25,736 nucleotides of DNA, from positions 1-25,736 of the forward strand of contig JBCCGI010000100.1 in the NCBI GenBank assembly GCA_039029355.1, given 5' to 3'. The DNA is from JBCCGI01 sp039029355. Its GTDB lineage: Bacteria > Planctomycetota > UBA1135 > GCA-002686595. The position numbers and the translations under genes are program-made. Shown piece after piece: positions 15,170 to 23,320 of the stretch. Numbering within the stretch: the stretch's first letter is position 1; the number at the start of each line of letters is the position of its first letter. The notes beneath the pieces are model-generated. The model searched no databases, was not told where the DNA came from, and worked only from the letters and a program-made list of their open reading frames with translations.

Positions 15170-17940
15170 TGAACTATGTTGTCGTCTTCGTAGTGCTCAA
15201 GCTCGACGAACTAGACACCAGGGGCGTCAATACACATCAACTCTCCTGCGTCAGTGCGCTTGACGATGCCGTGGATGGAGTCGAGGACTGCGTGTCAGTA
15301 AACAAAACCTCCTCTGGCGCATTCCTGGTTCTGAGGCCGAACATCCTGCACGTTCTCGAGAGTCTCGAGTCTCTCGTCAGCGCGCTCTGCCTTGTTGCAT
15401 GCCCTATAGGCATCGGTGTTGCGCGGGGACAACTGACAGATGTGAAGCTGCGCACGGCTCAGCGATTCACCGGACCGGCGATCAGCATCGCGTTCCGCCT
15501 CGCTTGCCATCCGCGAGCTCATCAATCAGTGCTTCTCTCGGAGGAACTAGCTGACGAGGCTATGGACCACGCGGAAGCGTGGAATACCGGATTTTTCGGT
15601 GAGCGTGCGAATGGAAGAGTCAAGAGAACCGAACTTCGCTTTCGTCAAATTACTGACCCATTGTTCCAGCAATGCCCTTGCCGGCATGTCGGGTCCGAAG
15701 TTCGCCCGGAGGTTGTGAACTGTGCCTTGGTCTACTGGGACGTCGAGCGGTTCTCCGAAAGCAGCCCCGCCGAGCAAATCTCGATTATTGAGGCGCTCAG
15801 TCATGCTCTCAGCTATGCGCTCGCTGACTGCGGTCTATCGGTCCAGGTAGATGATTTCATTCACTATCACGATGGAGGAGATGGCGGGCATCTCGTCCTC
15901 GTGGACAGGCGCGCGACGGCTGCAGTTGTGATCGCGTTTTCGATTGCCCGTCGCGCGAAGGGCATGGGGGTGAATATTCGCACGGCCGTGGAGTACGGCA
16001 GCATGCTCGCCCGGCCCGGCGAGGGGCCGCCGGTGGGGCGGGCACTCTTCGCCGCCGAGGCGTTGAGTCGGGTGACGGAAGTCGGGAACTGGTCGCTCTC
16101 GGAGCGATATAGACATGCATATGAGCCTTCGCTTCAGGGTCATCCTTTGGGTCCTCCGGAGCAGGACGCACCGGCTCATTTGAACGCCCGCGACGCGTTT
16201 CTAAGGAGTGTGTTCGAGGCCATCTTCGATCTACAGGAGCAGGAGTTCGACTGGACTTCCAGCACTCCGGCTAGTGGCTCGTTGGTAGGTGCGTTGGACT
16301 TCGAGTGTAAGTGTTTCACTCGGAGGAGCTATACGCACGGTCGTCCGGCGGCTAGCTGTCATATTCGCTGGATTTCGGATCCCGAAAACCTCAGTCAGTC
16401 TCAGCTTCTGAGCAATCTTGAGGGTCTGAAATCTGCCTGTAGCATTGGCTTGGACAATGTCGTGCTGCTGGTTCCAAAGGACGATGTGCCGTCAGGGGTC
16501 AGGGCGCTAGAGAGGGAAATGGAGCGGGACCAGAAACGGTTCCTCGTCTGGACTCGCCGATCCAAGGAGTTTCGACCGCTTCTCGACTTGCTTGAGCGGT
16601 TCGGAGACGGCATCGGCAACGTCGAACAGAGAGGTTTCGATGCGTTGATTCGCGATGCTGACTTCAAGGATGCTCTGACGAATGCACGCGACACAGTCCT
16701 CAGGGCACTTGAGCCTCCTATTTGTACGCTCGAGGGGATTTTGCCAATTGGCTGGACTCGGGCGCTTAGGGAGCCTCTCGACGGGGGCGCAGACAGCCTT
16801 CTTGGCGCCCTCGCGCCCTCAAGGCGCAGGCCGGCGCAATTCCCGACCCCGGCGGACTTGGCGAACATTAGCTACGAGTGTCCCCACGAAGGGACCCCGC
16901 GTAATGTATTGCGACGCGTGTATTCGTGGGTCCGAGCCCAGGAGACACCTTACAACCTGCTTGTCGTTTCCGGCGGCCCGGGCTCTGGAAAGAGCTTCCT
17001 GGCTCTGACCGTTGGGCTCGGCGTCGCTAGGGCCTACCTCCAAGACCCGCAGACTTGGCGAATTCCCATTGCTGTTCGACTCAACGGTATGCTCCGACTT
17101 ATTCAAACGACAGACGGCGCTTCGCTGAGGGAACTACAAGGAGAAAACGAACTCGATCGCGCGCTCTGCTCGGCAGCGCCTGCAGACGTGACGACAAGTG
17201 ACCTGCAGGCGATGAGCAGTCGGCTCCTGATTATTCTCGACGGACTCGATGAAATGGGCCTTGCCTCTGACGGCGACTTTTTGGAGGTCGCCTTGGCGGC
17301 CGTAAAGTGCTTAAAGTCTCGATACGAACATGCGAAGGTACTGCTCACCTGCCGAAGCGAGCTATTTCTCACTAGTGACGACGAGGACGACGTTAGTGAG
17401 ATTGCGGACCCCGGCGGAGTCCGGCTGCGGGTAATTCCGAAGGGGCTCATCGAGAAGTCATCTTTGCTGATGTGGCCCCGCGAGCTGAGGTCCACCGAGC
17501 TGGGCATCTTTCTTGCCAAGTGCGACCGCAACCCGTTGGCTCTACGGATTCTGCGGGACACTTTGAGTTCTCACTCGCATGAGCCCGATCCTGAGGTTTT
17601 TGTCAAGCGGTGGTTTAAGCGAGAGCTGGCCAAGCACAATGTCGGTGGTCTTGGTCCGAATGATCGGGAAGCCTTGTTCAACTTTGTTGACATGGCCATG
17701 AAGAGAATCGGTGAGGAAATCGCTCGGCGCGGCCTGATTGGCCCGGGGGAGCTCCGCGACCTCGTAGCGAAGTTCGATCGGGCCGACCTCGAGAGGTTCG
17801 GACGCTTCCTGGCCGCGCCGACTGACGGTCGTCGCTTCGCAACAAGATTGCCGCTGGTTCAGGAGCGCGGTGGGTTGCGATTTGTCGATGAGGTGATGAC
17901 CGACCACTATTGTCCTGTCGACGGAGAGCAGCCCGAATGA
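15169..17940 (+). CDS. STAND protein: two cyclase-homology domains, possible PD-(D/E)xK domain, NACHT NTPase (923 aa)
   Basis: Residues 1-135 and about 180-320 each look like a class III nucleotide-cyclase homology domain (beta strand, helices, GDG-like hairpin, GxxxxxAxRL helix). Domain 2 has candidate metal aspartates D191 (YWDVERFS) and D238 (HDGGDGGHLVL) but lacks the Asn/Arg pair. Domain 1 has SSG in place of GDG but keeps the Arg (SIAFRLA, R110). Residues about 345-480 hold D361 and E379-C-K381 (LDFECKCF), then VVLLVPKDD and RFLVWTR, compatible with a PD-(D/E)xK nuclease fold (moderate confidence). The NACHT module has Walker A GGPGSGKS (602-609), Walker B LLIILDGLDE (686-695) and LLTCRSE (725-731), and ends after its winged helix with no sensor repeats. 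Such proteins usually act as oligomerising immune switches. The next gene overlaps by 4 nt. Confidence 0.8.
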   Translation: MNYVVVFVVLKLDELDTRGVNTHQLSCVSALDDAVDGVEDCVSVNKTSSGAFLVLRPNILHVLESLESLVSALCLVACPIGIGVARGQLTDVKLRTAQRFTGPAISIAFRLACHPRAHQSVLLSEELADEAMDHAEAWNTGFFGERANGRVKRTELRFRQITDPLFQQCPCRHVGSEVRPEVVNCALVYWDVERFSESSPAEQISIIEALSHALSYALADCGLSVQVDDFIHYHDGGDGGHLVLVDRRATAAVVIAFSIARRAKGMGVNIRTAVEYGSMLARPGEGPPVGRALFAAEALSRVTEVGNWSLSERYRHAYEPSLQGHPLGPPEQDAPAHLNARDAFLRSVFEAIFDLQEQEFDWTSSTPASGSLVGALDFECKCFTRRSYTHGRPAASCHIRWISDPENLSQSQLLSNLEGLKSACSIGLDNVVLLVPKDDVPSGVRALEREMERDQKRFLVWTRRSKEFRPLLDLLERFGDGIGNVEQRGFDALIRDADFKDALTNARDTVLRALEPPICTLEGILPIGWTRALREPLDGGADSLLGALAPSRRRPAQFPTPADLANISYECPHEGTPRNVLRRVYSWVRAQETPYNLLVVSGGPGSGKSFLALTVGLGVARAYLQDPQTWRIPIAVRLNGMLRLIQTTDGASLRELQGENELDRALCSAAPADVTTSDLQAMSSRLLIILDGLDEMGLASDGDFLEVALAAVKCLKSRYEHAKVLLTCRSELFLTSDDEDDVSEIADPGGVRLRVIPKGLIEKSSLLMWPRELRSTELGIFLAKCDRNPLALRILRDTLSSHSHEPDPEVFVKRWFKRELAKHNVGGLGPNDREALFNFVDMAMKRIGEEIARRGLIGPGELRDLVAKFDRADLERFGRFLAAPTDGRRFATRLPLVQERGGLRFVDEVMTDHYCPVDGEQPE

Positions 17941-20900
17941 TGCCGCGCAACAGCGTCCTCGATCTTAGCCGCCACGGGCTAGGTGACGCAGAACTCTTTC
18001 GTCTGATCAAAGAGGGTCGACTCGACAATGTAGAGCACCTATACCTGTGGGGCAATTCGATCACTGACGACGGTCTTGAAGCCCTTGCGGCTCACCGGGG
18101 ACTCTCAACTCTCAAGTCGCTGTACATATGGGGCAACGCCATCGAGGACCGCGGGCTGGTAGCGCTGGGGACCACCCGCTACCTTACCCTACTTGAGCGA
18201 CTGGATCTGACCTGGAACCACGTGGGTGACAAGGGGGTCGCAGCTCTGGCGCAAGGTCCGTACGCGAAGCGGCTAAAGTCACTCAATCTCAGCTTCAACC
18301 GCGTTACAGACGCCGCGGCTCCATCACTTGCTGGCTTCCTTGCCCTTCGAGTACTCGATCTTCAGGATACGTTGTTGACGCAGGCTGGCTACGATAGTTT
18401 GCGTCGGAAGATGCCAAGTGGGACGGAGATTCGATGGGATGGCAACGAGAGCAACCGCAGCGTGCCACCGGCCGCAAGGGTACAGCCTCAGGCTCCGGGA
18501 CTTCAGAGGGAACCCAACAGGCTAGGCATCTTTGACCTATCGAAGCAGTCGTTGACCGATGAGGGGCTCCGAGTGGCCTTGGAGTCAACGGATGGCCATT
18601 GGATCCGTGAGCTACACCTTTGGGACAATGAGATCGGCGCACCGGGAGCGGCGTTTCTTGCTGCCCGGCGTGACCTCAGTGAGGTGGACGAGCTCCATAT
18701 GTGGGGCAATCGAATTGGCGACCAGGGGCTTCGCTCAATACTCGGGGCGCCCTGGATGTCGGCGCTGAGGCTGCTTGACGTCGGCCGAAATCAACTTACC
18801 AAAGACGCGCTCGACGATCTGTCGTCGGTTGATCGCCCGCTGCGACTGCTGAGACTCGACCTAAGCGAGAACGATCTGGGCGCTGGTGTCAGCGCGCTTG
18901 TGCGTTCGGGAGTCGTGGGAAGAGTGAACCTCCTCGATCTGAATCGCACTGGTGTCGGCTCGGATGAATTGCGGACCATGTGTGATGGCCGTCAACTGCC
19001 ATATTTGCAAGACCTCAAGCTCTCACGCAACCGGCTTGCCGCCGCTGACCTAGTGAGGTTGGCACAGTCGCCGCTAGGCCAGACCCTGAGATCGTTGCGC
19101 CTCGACCACAACAGGCTCGGCAGCGATGCGCTCCTAGAGATCGCGCGCCAACTGGATTTCCCTAGTCTTCATGACCTGGATGTGGCCTCCTGTGAACTAG
19201 GAGAATCGGATGTTGTCGCTCTCGCGAGGGACGCGAACCTGCCGCAGTTGCGGCGTCTTGTGCTCGCCGGTAACTCCGTTGGGGCCGGTGCAGAGGCACT
19301 ATCAAGTAATCTCGACCGGTTCCCAGAGCTTAGAACGGTCGTCCTAGACGAGCCCTACGACCAGCTGAGCCAGGTTCTGAACGGTCGAGGGCTCGCGGAC
19401 TCGCTCAGTGAGCCGACGTTCTCCTGGGCTCTCGAAAGAACCGGTGATCCCCACGGCGCGCGCGAGCGCCACTGGGATGCCGCCAAGGTCGCCGCAGATA
19501 CGGTTCATTTCTACGAAACCTTGGATCGTGGATTTTGGTTGGACTCCCAGCTACGACGCGGCGGCGATTGGTCTATGGAGCAGCATGGAGCCAGGTCGGT
19601 GTGGTCTGGTTGTCAGTGGGCGTTGTTGTCACATTTCCGCCCGGAGGCATCCGGCCGCCGTCGCGGGGCGACCTCAGGTGGAGAGAGAGCGCCTGTGCCC
19701 CCAGAGCACTCCAAGGTCGAGGAGCAGGTGATCGCGGTTGTCGACTCGTCTCCTTTCGATGAGTTGCTTCACTTCCTGTTTTCTCCCAGCCCGTTCTCCG
19801 CTCCGGTTGCGCTGGACGCGTCGGACTGGCTCGTTGCCCGGGAGGTGTCCGCGAGCGCATCGGTCAGTCTTGCGGGCTGCTCGGCTACCGTGTCGCTCGC
19901 TGTCTGGTTGCCCGAGTCCCCCCCCCCCGCTAGTGCTACGGAGGATATGCTCGCTGGGCTGTTGACCCAGACCACGCAATCGCGTTACTGGGTTTTTCTC
20001 GTTCCGCGAACATCGATTCCAGACGATCAGCTCGGCGACCTGCATCGCACGGCGGAGGAGCGCGAATCGATCAGTCTGTGCTGGGACGAACGCAGAATGG
20101 TCGACGTCCTCCTGAGCGCGTTTCCCGGTCTTGGCGCATCGCTGGGGAAGGACCTCCCTGAGGTCGATTCGGCTACCGCATCCGATATCAAGCATGCGTG
20201 GCTCGAACGGCTGCGCCCTTATCACGCTCTCTCCAACGGAGATAGACTGTCGCTCCCTTGGGTGAGGTATCTAGTCGAGGTCACGAAGCGAGACTCGACG
20301 ACGAAGGGCGACGCGACAATCTCTGATATGCGCCGCCGCTGCCGCGGTGGCATGCCTGGTAGTACCGTTCGCGCCGAGTTCGAGGACTGGCTCGTCGACC
20401 GTGGCAGGTCAGTCCTCTTCCTGCTCGGTGAGTTCGGTACGGGGAAGACCCTCCACAGTCGCACGCTGACCGCGCACGCTAGCCGGCGGAGGCTGGAGAC
20501 GGAGTCGAGTGTCCGTGTCCCGCTTCGTCTGGTGCTAAAGCGCTACTCGACGAACGGAGGCTCGTTCGAGCGGATTCTCGACGCCGCGATGGAGGGTAGA
20601 GATCCTCTCCCGGACGTGGATCTGATCCTCGTGCTTGACGGTTTAGATGAAGTTGTGCCGTACGTCGATCGTGAATCCCGGCGTGCAGCTCTGGAGGCCC
20701 TCCTGGCGTTTATGGAGGACTACCGCGGTGCAAAGTTTCTTATTACTTGCCGAACGCAATACTTTCTCAATCTGCAGGAGGAAGATACTTTTGTCTCAGA
20801 CGTCGGCGATCGCTTGGAGACCGGAGTGCGGAAACTCGAGCTCTTGCCGTTCGGTGCGTTTGAAGTCGCTTCATGCGTGGCTCGATTGCTTCCCGGACGC

Positions 20901-22679
20901 TTCCGTAATGACCAGGAGGCGCTCGCGTCGCTCGCTTCAACGCATGACCTCCTCGGTTTGAGTGCCAATCCGCTCATCATGTCGATGGTCGCGGGCATTC
21001 TGGATGAGTTCGGCGATGGCCGCGCTGAACAAGCGGCGGTCTATGACAAGTATGCCTGGAAGTGGTTTGACCGCGAGTTTGAGAAGTACTTCAGCGTGCT
21101 TCGGAGAACCAAGGAGAGGGTCTTTCGAGGTGTTCAGGAAGTCATGGAGGAGTTGGCATATCATCTCTTCTTGGTAGGAGAGGATTTCGTGCCTTTCGAT
21201 CAGTTGGTGGCGTCGCTGTCCAAGTTGGACGTTGCGCTGGTGGAGGCGCTCAAGCGAGCGACGCCCTTTCTTGGCGAGGATGTGCCGGAGGCGATCAAAA
21301 CGAGGTCATTTCTTGTCCGAGAGGGTGATAGGTTCGGCTTCGTTCACCGCTCCGTTCAGGAATACTTCTTCGCCCGTAAGCTATGCGCCGCGATCGAGGC
21401 AGAAGACTGCTCGGTGCTTGAGGACGGACTCTCTGGCGGCGTGCTTCCGCACGAGGTTTCTCACTTTGTTGCCGGCCTGACGGAGGACGCCGACAGTCTT
21501 GGCGCCCTCTGTCACAGCCTGGCGATGAGTGTGTGGCAGCCAGGTTCCTACGTGCCCGCGAATCTCCTGGGCCTCCACTACGTCGTGGAGCCAGCCTGTC
21601 GGGATGGGGCGTCTGGCCGTGACTGGAGCGGGATCGTGGCTCGTTCGGCATTGCTGATGGGGGCACGCCTCGACGGTGCGCTTTTCCGAGGTGCGAACCT
21701 AGAGCATGCTCATATGGAGAATGCGTCTCTTAGGGGGGGAGACCTCAGGGGAGCGAGATTGTCCGGGGTCTGTTGGGGGAGCAGGGGGCGCCCTACGCAC
21801 CTTCGTTGGGGCGATGATCCGGGGCGGTTGCACTGTCTGTATGACGACGGACAGATTTACGAGTGGGACATCCGTCGCAAAAGTCCACGCGAGCTGGCGA
21901 GGCTCGAGGAGCTGGCAAGGCTCCCGACAGAAGGGGTGTTTCGGCCACTCGACTTCCTTTGTGTAGGGAGTGCCTCGATAGTAGTTTGTCAAGGTGGGGT
22001 CCTCTCGGGGCCAGAGAGCTTCCTGACCTGGCTCACGAGCGCGACGACGCCCGAGGAGGTCAGCGTCGACGGCGAAGCCGACACGCTCGCGGTACTGAAG
22101 GGCGCTCATCTTGAGGTCGTGTCGCTGCGCCGGAGCAACATCGTCCTGAGCGAGGAAGTCTCCGAGCACACGCGGGGCCTCACTTGTTCGAAAGCGGCGG
22201 TCGTGACTTTGAACCGCGGGAGCATCGTGCGAGTCTACTTGCTCGCAGATTCAGACTTCGGTAAGAGGACTCACGAAGTGCTCGTCAAGAATGTCGCATG
22301 CGCGACGACGGACCGGCACGCCAGGGGTTTGTTCGCCGGGTGCGAGAGCGGCATGATTCGAGCCTACTCGCTCTCCGAGGATGAGTCCGGACCGGTTCCG
22401 ATCTGGAGCACAGATGAGCCCTGCAGCGTTCGGCGACTTGCTGTTGATGATGCAAGCATTTCACTAGCCTTGCTTCTTGAGGATGGCTCTATCCGTATCC
22501 GTGGTGCTCAAACCGGGGAGCTGACTGCTGAGTTGCGTCTACGCCTCCAGTGTTCTGAGATGAAGATCGACGGGGCGCGTGGTCTAACCAAGGCCCAGGT
22601 CAGATTGTTGAGGGAGGCTGGCGCGACCGGTGCACCTGCGGGTATGGAGGAGGGGAGTTCGGAGGACCTATGGCTCTAA
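17937..22679 (+). CDS. STAND protein: N-terminal leucine-rich repeats, NACHT NTPase, pentapeptide repeats, WD40-like tail (1580 aa)
   Basis: The start at 17937 overlaps the upstream stop (ATGATG; the ATG at 17940 is an alternative). Residues about 7-166 and 197-470 are ribonuclease-inhibitor-type leucine-rich repeats with a recurring Trp (LYLWGN, LYIWGN, LHLWDN, LHMWGN). Residues about 595-735 resemble the pre-NACHT domain of the upstream protein (YWVFLVPRTSIPDD, SISLCWDERR) but lack its ExK. The NACHT has Walker A GEFGTGKT (831-838), Walker B LILVLDGLDE (896-905), FLITCRT (934-940) and the winged-helix end FVHRSVQEYFFARKL (1135-1149). Pentapeptide repeats follow (ARLDGALFRGANLEHAHMEN, about 1238-1280), then a WD40-like tail (LYDDGQIYEWDI; LLLEDGSIRIRGAQTGE). 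This is a cytoplasmic multi-sensor NLR-like switch; the ligand is unknown. A run of 11 C lies in the linker at 660-665. Confidence 0.85.
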   Translation: MMPRNSVLDLSRHGLGDAELFRLIKEGRLDNVEHLYLWGNSITDDGLEALAAHRGLSTLKSLYIWGNAIEDRGLVALGTTRYLTLLERLDLTWNHVGDKGVAALAQGPYAKRLKSLNLSFNRVTDAAAPSLAGFLALRVLDLQDTLLTQAGYDSLRRKMPSGTEIRWDGNESNRSVPPAARVQPQAPGLQREPNRLGIFDLSKQSLTDEGLRVALESTDGHWIRELHLWDNEIGAPGAAFLAARRDLSEVDELHMWGNRIGDQGLRSILGAPWMSALRLLDVGRNQLTKDALDDLSSVDRPLRLLRLDLSENDLGAGVSALVRSGVVGRVNLLDLNRTGVGSDELRTMCDGRQLPYLQDLKLSRNRLAAADLVRLAQSPLGQTLRSLRLDHNRLGSDALLEIARQLDFPSLHDLDVASCELGESDVVALARDANLPQLRRLVLAGNSVGAGAEALSSNLDRFPELRTVVLDEPYDQLSQVLNGRGLADSLSEPTFSWALERTGDPHGARERHWDAAKVAADTVHFYETLDRGFWLDSQLRRGGDWSMEQHGARSVWSGCQWALLSHFRPEASGRRRGATSGGERAPVPPEHSKVEEQVIAVVDSSPFDELLHFLFSPSPFSAPVALDASDWLVAREVSASASVSLAGCSATVSLAVWLPESPPPASATEDMLAGLLTQTTQSRYWVFLVPRTSIPDDQLGDLHRTAEERESISLCWDERRMVDVLLSAFPGLGASLGKDLPEVDSATASDIKHAWLERLRPYHALSNGDRLSLPWVRYLVEVTKRDSTTKGDATISDMRRRCRGGMPGSTVRAEFEDWLVDRGRSVLFLLGEFGTGKTLHSRTLTAHASRRRLETESSVRVPLRLVLKRYSTNGGSFERILDAAMEGRDPLPDVDLILVLDGLDEVVPYVDRESRRAALEALLAFMEDYRGAKFLITCRTQYFLNLQEEDTFVSDVGDRLETGVRKLELLPFGAFEVASCVARLLPGRFRNDQEALASLASTHDLLGLSANPLIMSMVAGILDEFGDGRAEQAAVYDKYAWKWFDREFEKYFSVLRRTKERVFRGVQEVMEELAYHLFLVGEDFVPFDQLVASLSKLDVALVEALKRATPFLGEDVPEAIKTRSFLVREGDRFGFVHRSVQEYFFARKLCAAIEAEDCSVLEDGLSGGVLPHEVSHFVAGLTEDADSLGALCHSLAMSVWQPGSYVPANLLGLHYVVEPACRDGASGRDWSGIVARSALLMGARLDGALFRGANLEHAHMENASLRGGDLRGARLSGVCWGSRGRPTHLRWGDDPGRLHCLYDDGQIYEWDIRRKSPRELARLEELARLPTEGVFRPLDFLCVGSASIVVCQGGVLSGPESFLTWLTSATTPEEVSVDGEADTLAVLKGAHLEVVSLRRSNIVLSEEVSEHTRGLTCSKAAVVTLNRGSIVRVYLLADSDFGKRTHEVLVKNVACATTDRHARGLFAGCESGMIRAYSLSEDESGPVPIWSTDEPCSVRRLAVDDASISLALLLEDGSIRIRGAQTGELTAELRLRLQCSEMKIDGARGLTKAQVRLLREAGATGAPAGMEEGSSEDLWL
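19918..19928 (+). repeat. Run of 11 C inside the LRR-NACHT gene
   Basis: The run encodes Pro-Pro-Pro in a linker between the leucine-rich repeats and the NACHT module. A one-base slip would end or shift the protein before the NTPase, so this could act as a phase-variable switch. It could equally be a plain sequence-composition effect. Confidence 0.5.
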
Positions 22680-23317
22680 CTGGGCACATACGGCAGCTAG
22701 TAGAGGCCGACGCAGCGATGGTGTCGTCGCTCCGCGCGGGCGCCTATCGAGATGCGCCGGGCTTTCGCGTAATTGATGCATCTGCGCTCGGTTGGGGCGA
22801 GCGAGATCGGCAGGCTATTGTCCTTGGGGTTTTTCGGTCGGATGGTGTGCTTTTGGCCACGCTTCGTGGACTGCTTGCTCGCTGTCCTGACAGTGCGACG
22901 GCCTATCTCGACAACGCGTTCGACATCTGTTCGCTTGGTCTGTCTTTTCCTATCTTTATCACTGGTCGTGGCGCGACGCGGAGAGGCTTCGAAGGGCTCG
23001 GGCTCAATTCGTTGCTTAGACTTCGCCTAGTCGAGTTGGCGTTCGGCTGCGGCTGTGCGGGGATGCTCGCGACCGTAGTTGTCGGCGCTCCGCGAACGCG
23101 CACGATGCGGCAGATGGGCTGCAAGTTTGAGCGTGGGAGAGCTTGCTGGTCAGGGTACCTGGAATCAACAGCGCCTGTTGCGCTAGCACACCTCGACTTG
23201 ACGTCCCACCGCGTCCGTGCCACTCGAGAGCTTCAGCTAGTAACTCAGGGCGCCCGCGCCAACTTCCCGTCGATCGGAGATGATCAATGGACTGCGGCCA
23301 TCACCAGGAGAGTGTAG
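22670..23317 (+). CDS. GNAT-fold N-acyltransferase (215 aa)
   Basis: GNAT enzymes move an acyl group from acyl-CoA or acyl-carrier protein to an amine. The central strand and pyrophosphate-binding loop are visible: FPIFITGRGATRRGFEGLGL (93-112, the R/GxxG/A-type motif A), followed by a helix, NSLLRLRLVELAFG. Next comes a strand with a small-residue turn (MLATVVVGAPRTRTM) and the closing MGCKFERG, equivalent to the usual GF motif. It looks closer to N-acyl-amino-acid synthase-like GNATs than to ribosomal ones, but this is a weak impression. The start overlaps the LRR-NACHT gene by 10 nt with GGAGG just upstream (22661-22665), so translation is coupled. The substrate is unknown; position suggests it works with the carbamoyltransferase and the ArgG-like ligase. 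Confidence 0.72.
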   Translation: MALTGHIRQLVEADAAMVSSLRAGAYRDAPGFRVIDASALGWGERDRQAIVLGVFRSDGVLLATLRGLLARCPDSATAYLDNAFDICSLGLSFPIFITGRGATRRGFEGLGLNSLLRLRLVELAFGCGCAGMLATVVVGAPRTRTMRQMGCKFERGRACWSGYLESTAPVALAHLDLTSHRVRATRELQLVTQGARANFPSIGDDQWTAAITRRV

Positions 23318-23320
23318 AGC

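Noticed and set aside
15169..17940. A Pycsar or CBASS cyclase operon
   Set aside because: Cyclase-like domains are present but fused to a NACHT protein. There is no separate cyclic-nucleotide-binding effector and no CD-NTase (GSxxxxT...) motif anywhere in the operon.
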